A stretch of 64,000 nt of DNA from Lutjanus erythropterus (Eukaryota > Chordata > Actinopteri > Lutjaniformes > Lutjanidae). The translations under genes and the position numbers were made by a program. Shown here piece by piece: positions 47,250 through 57,952 of the stretch. The notes beneath the pieces were generated by a model, which saw nothing but the letters and a program-made list of their open reading frames with translations, was not told the origin of the DNA and searched no databases. The stretch is taken from the NCBI GenBank assembly GCA_020091685.1, contig CM034598.1, positions 16,287,362 through 16,351,361 on the forward strand. Direction: 5' to 3'. The stretch's first letter is position 1, and each line of letters begins with the position of its first letter.

Positions 47250-48519
47250 ATTTTATAAGGTGATCAAAGGCAGGAAGATCATCGAGGACTTGTCTACAAT
47301 CACATTATACACACTAACTTTCCCTGTTTTCTTTTGATGGAGTCAAGTGTCAAGATCGTCTTTTAATACCAGATTGGATTTGATTACAATCTGCTGACGC
47401 TGCAGCCTGCGACACACCTGAAAAAGCATGTAGCTCTGCCCTGAATGCATTAGTGCTGACAGTGGAGTCACAGGCGGGCGGACGTGCCCTTGGCCATGGT
47501 GATCTTAGCCTCGCCCCGATCAGCGACCAGCGCCGACAGCACCGCAGACCACGGAAATTGGGGGGAATGAAAAGACCCGCAAGAAAACTTAAAACAAACA
47601 AACAAAGGAACAAAAGTGTGGAGAAGCAGCGGATGACAGCTTGGTATTGCAAGCACATTATCTGCTTAACCTTGTGTCCTTTCCTCATGCTGGCTCTTTC
47701 TCTCCAGCTGGTTAAATTAGCTCGACTCCTAGGATGCCTGATATCGAAATTGCTTTTACATGAAACATCTGCAGCGTGGTGACAACAGCAGGCAGCACAT
47801 GCATTCAGATGGACATGTAGCTTTGGAAAGTGCTTTTTTTTTTTTTTTAAAGAAATAATGCTAATGGAAAAACACACCATCGACCTTATGATAGAAATCA
47901 TTATGAAATCAATATCAAGGAAATGAGAAGAGAGTATTTCAAAATAGGACCTCTAACTGTGGTATGTAATTTCAAATCGAATATGCATTTTATCCAGAAT
48001 GTTTAATGGGATAAATTAAAAATACACCCACATTCATCTCGTTTTAAATATATAACATAATACATTAAGGCTAGTAATGATAAAACCAATAACACTTACT
48101 TTATTGCTTGTAATTTTCTCTTTTTTTCTTTTTACCTACAACAAATGAAAAACTGACAGACTTTTTTGTGCCCAGAGGATGTTTGTTTGACCTTTAACAC
48201 GTGAAAGAATCCCACACAGGTGTAATGGCAGCAATAATCCTTTGCCAGACGGCAGCTCTCTTGATGATTAAAAATAATACACCCACTGCTGTTATGAATA
48301 GGAGCATCATTTTCTCAGTGTACTAAAAGTTCAGCAGTGAGTGATGAAACAAGAATGGAGCCACCACACTTAATTTCAGCTCTGTATCATAACAGACCAT
48401 AACACATTAGATGAGAGTGAAAGAGGAAATTCTCACAGTCATGCACTTATTAATATGTTAATATGACAACTGGTATTAACACTTCTTTTTAGCAGGGCTG
48501 AAGGGTTTTCATGTTTGTT
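47250..48519. other. Unique DNA with a GC-richer part
   Basis: 47380-47580 is GC-richer, with CpG-containing sequence (GATCAGCGACCAGCGCCGAC at 47519-47538). The 183-codon minus-strand frame over 47350-47901 has no recognisable domain and includes a T-run translated as lysines, so it is not called. The remainder is AT-rich and unremarkable. Confidence 0.4.
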
Positions 48520-48645
48520 CATTTCATGAACAACTGGCCAGACTGTCCAGAAATTTGACATAGATATTCATGGTCCCCCGAGAATGATTCATGATATTTT
48601 GCAGGCCGCTAATGTTTCCTCTAGTGCCCCAATACAACATATTAT
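48520..48645 (+). mobile_element. Fragment of dispersed repeat, 'C' family
   Basis: CCAGAAATTTGACATAGATA, TTCATGGTCCCCCGAGAATG and TTTCCTCTAGTGCCCC follow the order of a common teleost repeat ('gaaatttggtacagacattcatggtcccc...tttcctctagcgcc'). The piece at 42190-42275 overlaps the next part of the same family. Confidence 0.5.
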
Positions 48646-48871
48646 CACACCCAATTAGACAAATAAAGCAGTTTGGTCAGTGGATTTTTCCTTTACAAAT
48701 TTACACATGCTGCACTCCACAGTCAGGGTACCAGCATTAAATATGCAAAGTCAAGGTAGACTTTCAAAATAAAGGCATATAAATACTTGAGTAGGTTCAG
48801 GCAAGAAAACTACTTCAACATGTTTAGGAAACAAAACTACATATGTTCACATAAATAATGTAACTTGCATC
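48646..48871. other. Unique spacer, nothing recognised
   Basis: No gene or repeat is seen. Confidence 0.5.
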
Positions 48872-49282
48872 TTGAAGGAGAAATCTGTACTATATTTACG
48901 AAACTAAATCATAAAATGACCATGATAAGAGATTGAGGAAACACTAATTTGAAATACCAGCTTCTGCAACAACAAGGCCACAGCCAGCACGTCTCTGTTG
49001 AAATTTCCATTCCAGTGCAGAAGGTCTGAGTTTGTTTGCCTTTACACTGACAGACAACTGACAGAGTTATAAAAAGCTGTTCAACTTAAAGTGTAGGACT
49101 TGGCGCCAAGTGTAATGTTGCGCTCGTCTGGAAGGCAACCTGCCTGAGCTTCGAGTCTGGAGAGGAAGGAGTGGGGGAAAACAACTCGCCTCAACCATAG
49201 ATCTCAACCTATGTCTCCAACTCACTATTTGGACTGCAGGATTCATTTTTGAATGCTAGGGTCTTACACATTGCTCCTTTAA
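48872..49282. mobile_element. piggyBac-like MITE, family P2 copy 2
   Basis: It begins TTGAAGGAGAAATCTGTACT (the TTAA mutated to TTGA) and ends in the inverse complement of TTAAAGGAGCAATGTGTAAG. Internal blocks CATAAAATGACCATGATAAG, GAAATTTCCATTCCAGTGCA, GGACTTGGCGCCAAGTGTAA and TCACTATTTGGACTGCAGGA match copy 1 (38686-39220). It is 411 bp, shorter than copy 1 but with middle sequence (48925-49000) absent from copy 1. Confidence 0.82.
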
Positions 49283-51510
49283 AAATATGTCAGTGTTGAC
49301 TCTGGGATTCACGTGAGACAGGAACACTGGTTTCCTGGGTGAAAGTCATTGGTCTGTTTGACCCATACATCCACCCAACCTCCTCCATATGCAGACTTTC
49401 TCTCTCATTACACTACATCACTTGTCTTCAGTGGCACATTAAAACATAATGCCAGAAGGATGCCTCCAGAAATGACACCACAGAGGTTTTCTATAGTTTC
49501 AAGCAGAGGGGCACTGACCGAGCTGCTGCATTTGACGAGATGGGAGTGAGAACGGGCTGCAGATGACCACATTTAACACTTTGGTCTATGATAAGATAAT
49601 TCTAATTCTGATATTAATGGTCCACGGATGATAAATTGATGGGATGATGTTCATGTATTACCATCTTCGTCAAGTCAACCTGTTTGCAAGACATGACACT
49701 AACTAATAACTCTGAAGTACAAATTGCAACAAAATTCATCTTGTTCTCAGGAGAGGATGAATGTTTTCTTTAACTTTAGGTTAAAACGTGTTGAATTGCC
49801 ATTTAATTTACTTTAGATATTTATAGTACTTAGAGACTGGACTGTTTTTTTTGTGACTGTACCAACACCATCCATTTATTATTCAAAATATATTCATTTT
49901 GTATCAGTCTCAGTCTTGTTATTAGACATCTGTTATCAAAGAAGAAAAGAAAACTAGCCTTAGTTAATCAAATTCAGTTTTTTGTAGTTTTGTAGCTCGA
50001 TGATCTTTGGACACGTGACAGCCAGGTCCATCTGTTGCATTGTTAGTGCCACAGCAGGTGTTTGTTGCTGTTGAAGAAAGTAATTTATGGCTATTTGCTT
50101 TATTGTGCCCCATCAGCACTAACTCAACCATATAGACACGGAGTGAAGCATCATTTCCTCAGAAGGTCTGCATACCTCCTGGTCCATTTAGTATGTCACA
50201 CTGGCCGTACACTACAGTATGTCATAGTTAGACCTGCGTCCTATAGGTGGCTGTAGAGGACCCTGTGCTCCTTTTACAGTGCTGACCATTATTAATCTAT
50301 AATGTTCCCTGCACTCCGCTAGTTATTTAATGTTGTAATTTACTTTTCCGTTGACCTCTTTTCCCTCAGCATGCTATCAGCATTATCTACAGGTACCTCT
50401 GGCACAGTATATTTCCCAGAATGCTTTTTGACACCTTCAGTGGAGAAGGTTGTCTTCGCTGTATGTAGAGCTGGGAGAGGAACAGAAATAGCTTTGTATG
50501 TAATGTTTTCTTTCCACTCAAGTCAAGTGTGTGGAGGAAAAAAATAGAGCGATGATGCTGTGCTCTGCTGTACAAATGACCAAAGAGCCGCAGATGGAAA
50601 CGGTGGCTGCAGTGTGTTCTGACCTGTGTGGCTACCGATGGAAACATTTTCTCTTATGGATTTCTTCCTGTATGTAACAGAATTGCAAACTGGTGACAGT
50701 GGACAAAAACCTTTTCCTAAGAGAGTGATGTCAAAAACATCCAGAAAGTTCAGAAATAAAAAAACAAAAGCAACCAATGAAAGCTCACTGCAGCTGCACT
50801 GGAAATATGGGACACCACTTTTTTTCTGGTTTGGTTACTGACGGAAGAAATAACAAAAATACAACAACAAACAACAGAATCAGCCAGAGGGAAGATATAT
50901 TGGCAATTTCACAACTGTGTGAGATGTCCAATTGTTTGGAAGAAAAACATGCGACAAATGAAATTCTGTGTCTATGGATAATAACTGTATAGGTTTCTGT
51001 AAAGATAAAAAAAAAGGGCAACATCACACGTCAGTTTATGGGCGCAGTTCAGCGATGTAGTTTGATTGGGTGCACGGTCAGGCCACGATGACCTTTAGAG
51101 GACTGCCTGCAGCTGTGCCCACAAGCTGCTGTCAGGCTACTGTTGGCCCAGACTGACCTCTCAGTGCTCTGCGGCACCTTCCCACACCAATATCTCCAGG
51201 CTGTCACACCTTTGCAAGTCAAAGACTCAACTAGATATTACTGTCAGAAATCGAACCACACAGCATGCAAGAGGCATGAGAGAGAAGTAAAGTGGAACAG
51301 CCACTTCACCTATAGGTGCACTTTGAACAATAAATGGTGCTTTTTGAACGAGAGCTCAAGTAAGTGCTGGTCCAGGCAAAAGGTTGTTATTTTAAAAAGT
51401 TACTGAATGCCATTAACTATTTTTACACGCACCCTAATATTCAACTAAAAGTTGTAATAACAGGCCAGTCAGAATAAAAATGTCTCCTGTAACAAGAGCA
51501 GGAAAAAAAA
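49283..51510. other. Unique DNA, no gene seen
   Basis: No gene or classifiable repeat is recognised over 2.2 kb. Overlapping frames of 60-90 codons on both strands (49349-51406) show no domain. The segment 50200-50300 is slightly GC-richer. Confidence 0.5.
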
Positions 51511-52501
51511 AACACATTTTGTACAAGCAGAAGTAGATACTTGTGTAAAAAAAAGACACTTGCAAAAAATAGAAGTACTGATTCAACTTTAGTCTTGACT
51601 AAATTTTGTTATGTGTTATCCATCTTTTACATTTTTGTTTTGTTATGTCTTTTGCATTGTTTTGATCTTGTTATGCCCTTCGTGTCATTCTCCTCTTATT
51701 ATTTTTTTTTGTTGTTGTTTTTGTCTTGTTATGTCTTTTATGTCATTTTGGTCTTGTTGAGTTGTTTATATCTTATGTCTTTTCAACTGTTTTCATCATC
51801 ATCTTTTACGCTGAGTTTGACTTGTCATGTCTTTTAATGCCTTTTTTTTTGTAATGCCTTTTACATTGCTTTTGTATTGTTGTGTCTTTTATGTCATTTT
51901 TGTCCTTTATGTTCTTCTTGTCTTATGTCATTTACATCAAATTTTGACTTATGTATTTTACATTGTTTTTGTTTTATTTCTTTTATGTCATTTTTGTCAT
52001 GTTGCATCTTTTATGCCATATTCATCTTGTTGTGCCTTTTACATCATTCTCATCCTGTTGAAACTTTTAGGTTGTTTTTATTTTGTAACCTCTTTAAATG
52101 TTTTTTTTTTTAACATAATTTTCATTTTGTTACAACTTTTACATCATTTTCTTCTTGCTACTCTTTTATGTCATTTTAGTTTTGTCACATCTTTTGTTTC
52201 GTTTTGGTCTTGTTACATCTTTTATTTTATTATCATTTTTGCCTTGTTAATGTCTTATGCTGTTATGTTGGCGCTCTGTGATATGCATTGATAGATGCAC
52301 CATATTCTCTTGTCCATTTAGGCTGAAATCCGTCTTGATAGTTTGAAGGTTGCATGGAATTCTGCAAAAAGAAAATAAACAAAAAATCCCCTTAAATGCT
52401 TTAAAACTAAAGTAACAAGCCTGTTTTGAAATATAAATACTCAAGTAAAGTACAGATAACTGAAACTTACTTAGTTTACTTTTCATTACTTCCCATCTCT
52501 G
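51511..52501 (-). mobile_element. hAT-like 'A' family copy 4 with expanded minisatellite
   Basis: On the minus strand it starts CAGAGATGGGAAGTAATGAA and continues AACTAAGTAAGTTTCAGTTA, TCTGTACTTTACTTGAGTAT, as in copies 1 and 2. The opposite end (AAGTAGATACTTGTGTAAAA, 51531-51550) matches copy 3. About 660 bp of the interior is a degenerate minisatellite. The plus-strand 154- and 98-codon hydrophobic frames are translations of that array. Confidence 0.68.
51600..52265. repeat. Degenerate T-rich minisatellite inside A element
   Basis: About 24-28 bp units close to TTTTGTCTTGTTATGTCTTT TATGTCA recur with variation (TTTTACATTGTTTTTGTTT, CTTTTATGTCATTTTTGTC). It is the strand complement of the array at 5206-5612. 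Since the host elements are in opposite orientation, the array has the same orientation relative to the element in both. Confidence 0.82.
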
Positions 52502-53794
52502 TATGAAATCAGCTCAATTGGAAGAGACTGTCCCAATCAGAAGGAATTTTCAATCGGGTTGAGAAGGTAGTGTAAACCTTTAATCAACTGGAAAATGTTC
52601 AACAGGAAAATATTAGTTCCTAATATTAGTCTGCTTAATCCAGTCATTTTTCTCTGGTTGGAACAAATATATTCATATTATGTATGTTTGCTCCATGTGG
52701 GGGAAACATTACGTGAAGTGATTGAGTTCCTGGGGGCAGAAACATGGCAGTAGCAAAACACAACTAGGCTGATACACCAATTTTTTTGAAGAACTGTCTA
52801 ACTGTAGTTATTGAGTTGGCTCTGCATTTTACATTATTACTAAACTGAAAAATGAGACAATGATAAATAGTGGGAAAACTACCCGATTTAACTGTAATTT
52901 CAACTATTCTACTAAAGGGAAAAGGTTGCAAAAATGTTTCTGGTGCAAAAGGACACATACCACCCCCTAAATGAAATTACAGCTGCTGATTGATTGATCA
53001 AAGAGTTATTATGTTCAAATTTGGCGAGCAGATGAAGAATCAGCATGCAAATCACTCCAGAGAGGCTCCCGACTGCTTCCAGAGCACAATTGCTTTGGGT
53101 TGGTGGTCTGAAATTCGGTGTAGCCCTCCTGCCTGCCTGAAAACACACAACATTCAGCGCACAACGGGTCTGTTACTGGTCTGACAAGCTTGTTTTTGAT
53201 CAAACTGTTGTGTTTAGAATCTATTTAACTCTGCCCTTTTTTTTTCTTTTCGGTTTAATTTTGCTGACGGCTAAGTGCTAACTTCTAAAGGCGACCTATG
53301 AATTTGATGTAAGCCTATAAAACAAATAAAGATCATGGGTCAGTCATCAGAAAAAAATATGTTGTATGTCTTTATGAGGGAAAAAAAAGCATATACAGTA
53401 TGTGGCTGCTGCATCCAGCTACTGTAGTGTTATATAATGATCTCAAGCTAAGCTCTGGTGTCTAACTAGCTGCTTCACTGGTCTATTTAATGTCAGTCTA
53501 CCGACCAGTTGGAATCGATCTGGAGTCCGATTATTACCCAACTGTAAACAATTCAGCCGAGAGAAAAGCTTTTTGTTTTTCTTTCTCGGTTTTTCTCCCA
53601 CATCCACCCCTCTGGTCACACTCTGTAACACAGTCAACTCTCCGGGGACCTGAACTGCACTAAACTTTTTGATGCAGACAATCAGTAATCGTTTATACAC
53701 ACACACACACAAGCACACCGGTGGTGAAGGTTGAAATGATTGAAATGTATTTGAGATTTAATTGTTGTTATTATTATATAGATTTCGTCAGAAC
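52502..53794. other. Unique DNA with one short microsatellite
   Basis: A short (AC)n run lies at 53696-53711. The segment 53425-53680 has GC-richer patches but no recognisable frame. No repeat is classified. Confidence 0.5.
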
Positions 53795-54197
53795 CAGTGG
53801 TGGAACAAGTATTCAGATCGTTCAGTAAATGTACTAATACCACAAAAACGAAATGAAGAAATTAAGTATCACCAGGATGCTCTTAAAGTATGAAAGGTAA
53901 AAGCAGTCATTGTGCAGTAAAATGTTCCATGTAAGTGCTTTACTGTTATATATTATCTTTTTGAATTAATAGTACTGCTGCATTAATGTGTGGGTTGCAT
54001 TTAAGGTCGAGCTCATTTACTGTTAGGTAGTTTACAGCAATGAATCATACTCTATAAGGTCATCATATGTTTGTAGTGCAGCTGTCCTATGAGAACCATG
54101 TCTCATCTCTAAAAAGTCAACTTCCCACGAACTCAGAAAAACAGCCGTTTTCAGCTTTGTGCATTATTTACTGAAGACTTATGAGAGTTTTCTCAAC

Positions 54198-54863
54198 CCA
54201 GAAAGCAGGCCTATTCAACCAGAGGTCCGCGGGCAGGATACGGCCCTTTTGAATTCTTTGATGGCCTGCGAGCGGCTGCAAATCAGGTTGCATGAAATGA
54301 TAAATAAAATTAAGGCACACACATCTCTGAGCTACTGATACTATGATCAAACCAATATGTCTTTTTGAAGCACCCATGTGCTGTGACTGGCTGCAATAGG
54401 ATTAGACCCACTCTGCACCTGCCATTCACTCAGTCAAGCCCTACACTGCAGTCTGGACTGGCAGACTACAGAGAAACTTACTTTGGCTAAGATAAAAGCA
54501 AGCTTCAAAATGTCCCTGCTGAAGCTAAAGAGATGTAAAGTTGGTTGAGAAAATCACCAATTCCAGAGCAAATGGACTGACAAGTATTTACTTATCTATT
54601 TTGTCAGTCACAACAGCGAATAAACTGTTGTGTTTATTGTGCAACAGATTCATTGCTGTGATGACCGAATACAATGTGAAAAGGTACCACAAGTCAAATC
54701 ATGATTGGTTTTCTGACAGTTTCCCTGAGGGCTTGGAGGAATATATTTATTAATCTTATACTGTAAGAGTTATTAAACAACATATTCTGTGTGGTCCATG
54801 AACCCCCTGTGATTTTCCTATTAGACCCACTTGCTGTTGATATTGAATAGACCTGCCATAAAG
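54198..54863 (+). mobile_element. hAT element with decayed transposase start
   Basis: The element proper is 54206-54855 (650 bp). It begins CAGGCCTATTCAACCAGAGG, and its other end, inverted, begins CAGGTCTATTCAATATCAAC: 12 of the first 14 bases match. The flanks are CCAGAAAG (54198-54205) and CCATAAAG (54856-54863), 7 of 8 identical, as expected for an aged 8-bp hAT duplication. 'CCGCGGGC...CGGCCC' near the left end is typical of Charlie-type elements. It keeps the start of a transposase reading frame but is far too short to be autonomous. Confidence 0.85.
54510..54753 (+). pseudogene. hAT transposase N-terminus, zinc-finger remnant (frameshifted)
   Basis: Role of the family: hAT transposases cut and paste their element, and their N-terminal BED-like zinc finger binds element ends. 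Here an ATG at 54510 opens a frame reading MSLLKLKRCKVG, then a TGA stop at 54546-54548, then ENHQFQSKWTDKYLL, typical of the start of Charlie-like transposases. A frame change is then needed before the finger: CLLC (codons at 54631 and 54640) and YHKSNH (histidine codons at 54688 and 54700), spacing C-x2-C-x15-H-x3-H. The frame continues to a stop at 54751-54753. The catalytic domain is absent. It lies within the 650-bp element at 54206-54855, in the same orientation. It is broken by one stop and one frameshift and is not a functional gene. Identity rests on motif spacing and my memory of the family. Confidence 0.7.
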
Positions 54864-54915
54864 CATCCTTCAGTTTAACAGAAAAAATCATATTCAGAAT
54901 CAGTGCATTTGGAGA

Positions 54916-55345
54916 TCAGAGTTGGCTCAGATTACTTTGAAATGTAGTCAGTTATATTACATCACAATTTTGGTAATGTAATACACAACATTACAATAAA
55001 TACAATTTTATCTGAATGTTTTTGTATTACTTCAAAAAAAAATTGAGTTCCACAAATATTGTTTTTTGCTCCTTAAACATCTCAAACCATTTTCAGTTAG
55101 AATTAAATGTATTATATGCTTGTGACTTAATAGAGCATTCTTTATCATCAAATAATTAAAATTAATAATTTTAAACTGGCCATATTTTACAAGACTTAAT
55201 CAAAAATATAATCAAGTAATCACTGACAATGTAAATATAATTACACATTGTTCAAATGTAATCTGAGGTGGTTATAGGTACTTATTTTTTGTAAACTGAT
55301 TACGTCATACTGATTGCATGTGATCGGTTACTATGCAACCCTTTT
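54916..55345. mobile_element. Dispersed 'GTAATCTGATTAC' element nested in the cluster
   Basis: It starts near AGAGTTGGCTCAGATTACTT and ends near GATCGGTTACTATGCAACCC, which inverted reads GGGTTGCATAGTAACCGATC. Inside are TTTTTGTATTACTTCAAAAA and AACTGATTACGTCATACTGA. This order matches a common teleost element with 'gggttgggtagtaac' ends. Non-coding; exact borders are approximate. Confidence 0.55.
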
Positions 55346-55570
55346 GGAAATACATGTCTTTCACTAGGTATCATGGGAAAGGAAAAAAATGAAATCTGAA
55401 AAGTAACTACCAACTAAAGCTGTCAGATAAATGGATTTGAAATATTTTTCTCTCAGGTGTAGCAGAGTGGAAGGATAAAGTAGCATGAAAGGCAACATTA
55501 AAGTAAAGTGCAAGTAACTCAAATCTATACTTAAGTACAGTCCCTGAATAAATGTACTTAATTACATTCA

Positions 55571-57779
55571 CATGTGCGTGAACCAAAATCCCATCTGTAA
55601 ACGTATTGCAAGAAATTGCAAGAAATGCAATGCAATGCAAGAAATTTATAATGCGTACAATGTTGCACACAAAACTTAGAACAATCCCACAAAACAAAAC
55701 TTTTTCACTTCAACAAATTTAGTCAAAACTCAATTAAAGAGTTTTTTTTTTCCAGCTTACCTGATACTTCTCGAAACTGAGCAGTTTGTTCCTGGTCTAC
55801 TGCCAGGATTTGTTCACCCTTTAATAATATTACATTTGTATTAGCAGCTTTGTATGATTAGCATGTGAGTTTCATTTCCAGGCCTTTTGATAAGCCAAAT
55901 TGGGAAAAGAAATTATAATCCAACCGAACACACATACCTCAGGGGGACATTTAAAGCTACAATCATGAAAAACAAAAAGTGCAGCAGCAGACAGGGGAAT
56001 GATGTATTTAAATGTTTCTGTTAAAACAGTTTTCAATTTTGATCCACACTCCATCAACCCCAGAAAGCACAGGAGTAGAGAATCGCTTTTCATTTACCAC
56101 TTAATGCATTTATCAGAGGCTTTGCTTGCTGATTTACTCAGCCGTTTGCTTTAATCTGCTTCAGATGTCTGAAATGCAGGTATTTTAAGTTCAGCCATGT
56201 GTTCCAACTTTATGGTACAGTCTGTGTATCCCTCATGAAGACAAAGATGGATCTCCTATATTGCAGAGCTCAACCCCTGTGTGTCAGCCAATGCTCAGTA
56301 TCCCCTCTGCTCCCTGCAGGCAGCACATACATCCTGCTGGCCTCTATGGCCATGGGTCTGAGGTGCAGCACTGAGCTTTAAACTGAAACAATAGATTATT
56401 GTCACCTCGGCCATGTTAGAGCCAACAGTGAAGAGAGCCTTCTGAAAAGGACAATAGGGTATGAATTGATTTATGAGGGTTCAGGGGGCTATAATGTGCA
56501 GTAGTAACAAGGAATCAATGGGCTAGAAAAATGCTAACAGCAGCCCTTTATGTCCTAAGCCTTTGTCTCATCCAGAATTTAATTAATTTCACTCCTTTTT
56601 GGGAGCGGGTGGAGTGGTGATGGAGAGGTGCATCAGTCTCCTCTCACGATGCTGCTGCTTCATTGCAGTTTATAAACCAGCTCAAGCTGGCCCTCATGAA
56701 AAGTGAATATGACAGATGTGATGGCGTTCTTTTGAAAATAGCTCATCCCATAAGGAGTGAATTTTTTATTTTTTTTTTAACTGAGAAGACAAAGTATAAA
56801 GGTGAGAAGAACTTACGTTGCAGTTGTTAACATGAGCTGAGGGACTAAGCAGGAAAATCTTCCTCCAGATGCTACTGCTTCTGCTAATTTACAGCTCCTT
56901 TACCTGAAATGGTGTTTCACATTACCTGCCTTCTTTTATTTTTAATGTAGGTCACTTATCAATAAGTCAATAGCAGGAGCCTTCTTTAATGTTTCATCAG
57001 ATAGAGGAAGAAGAAGCCGTTTGAAACAAAATTGGATATGCAGCGGCTTATCCCTGACAACATACAAATAGCTTTTCAAAGTCAAGACTCAAAATTATAA
57101 TATATATTTTACATTTTTAAAACCACAGTTTTCTCCCAGTTAATAAAAACAGGATCACACAGGGAACATAATCATTTTTGTCATGATCATATTATAGAAT
57201 TAATTTAGCTGCCATTTTTCAAGCATTTCCTTGAGCCATAAACTTTGGCAGCAGATCATATTTTTACCCAAAAGCCGAGGAAGACTCCCATAAATCATAA
57301 AAATAAAATAAAATAAAAAATTAAAAAAAATTCCATCTTCACAGTTCTGGTGCTGTGCCTTTGAAATAACAACTTCCTATGATAGCACTGTGTTAGCAAC
57401 ACGCAGCACAGATCATACAAAGGTTATGTTATAAGGTATGAGAACAAATTTAAATTGATGATATATCTGATGAACCATGTTGTTTTTTTGTTGGTGTGTG
57501 TTCACAGTAGCTTAATTTACATGTAGACTGTGAGAACTACTGTTGCTGTATGTTTGGGGAAATAAAACTCTATCCTCATGCCTAACACAAAACTGTGGCT
57601 GATGTATTGGCTTTCCGTCTGGGAGTGTTAGAGTGAGCATGATGCGCTGTACATTAGATGATGTCCTGTATATCGAATTAGTTACCGAGCTGTCTGTGAA
57701 TATTACGTTCAAACACATTCTAGTTCAGCCCCTGGGAAGAGGTGTGATTTCATGATTGTCCTCTGTTTCATGACCAGTC
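55571..57779. other. Mostly unique DNA, possible conserved block
   Basis: 56100-56700 is repeat-free, with TAATTAATTTCACTCC and similar motifs. A CTCTGCTCCCTGCAG acceptor-like site at 56306-56320 precedes a 20-codon frame that I do not consider an exon. A (AAAAT)-rich stretch lies at 57297-57329. No gene is recognised. Confidence 0.4.
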
Positions 57780-57952
57780 AAAGGAGGAAGAGATGAAATT
57801 CAAAGTGTCTGGAGCTCACCCTCGTGTCAAAGTGAACATTTGTGCCAAGTTTGAAAAAATTCCCTCTTCCTGAGATATTGCTTTCACAAGAATGGGATGT
57901 CCTGACGACACGTGGCCACAGCTGTTGCCAGCGTGGAGCCATAAATAAAGAT
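57780..57952 (+). mobile_element. B-family repeat fragment, copy 3
   Basis: TTTGTGCCAAGTTTGAAAAA, TGAGATATTGCTTTCACAAG, AATGGGATGTCCTGACGACA and GGCCACAGCTGTTGCCAGCG, ending GAGCCATAAATAAAG, follow the B-family order and have the A-rich 3' end. The same core AcAAGAATGGGATG is seen on the minus strand of copy 1. Confidence 0.65.

Larger units (their letters stand above)
53795..55570 (+). mobile_element. Dispersed element interrupted by at least two other elements
   Basis: The left part (53795 to about 54075: CAGTGGTGGAACAAGTATTC, ACTAATACCACAAAAAC, ACTGTTAGGTAGTTTACAGC, CATCATATGTTTGTAGTGC) and the right part (about 55400-55570: AACTACCAACTAAAGCTGTC, AGATAAATGGATTTG, TACTTAAGTACAGTCCCTGA, ATAAATGTACTTAATTACAT) are the two halves of one very common teleost element ('cagtggtggaagaagtattcagatcc ... 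aaagctgtcagataaatgtagtgg ... '). About 1.3 kb separates them, containing the hAT element at 54206-54855 and a further element at 54916-55345. Confidence 0.72.

Noticed and set aside
47350-47901. 183-codon minus-strand open frame
   Set aside because: Includes a lysine run from a T-tract, no domain or familiar motif, no splice or promoter context. The GC-richer composition explains the lack of stops.
51827-52291. 154-codon hydrophobic frame resembling a membrane protein
   Set aside because: It is a translation of the T-rich minisatellite inside an A-family transposon.
56306-56381. CTCTGCTCCCTGCAG acceptor-like site followed by a 20-codon frame ending in a stop
   Set aside because: Too short, unrecognised, and splice-acceptor look-alikes are frequent in 64 kb.
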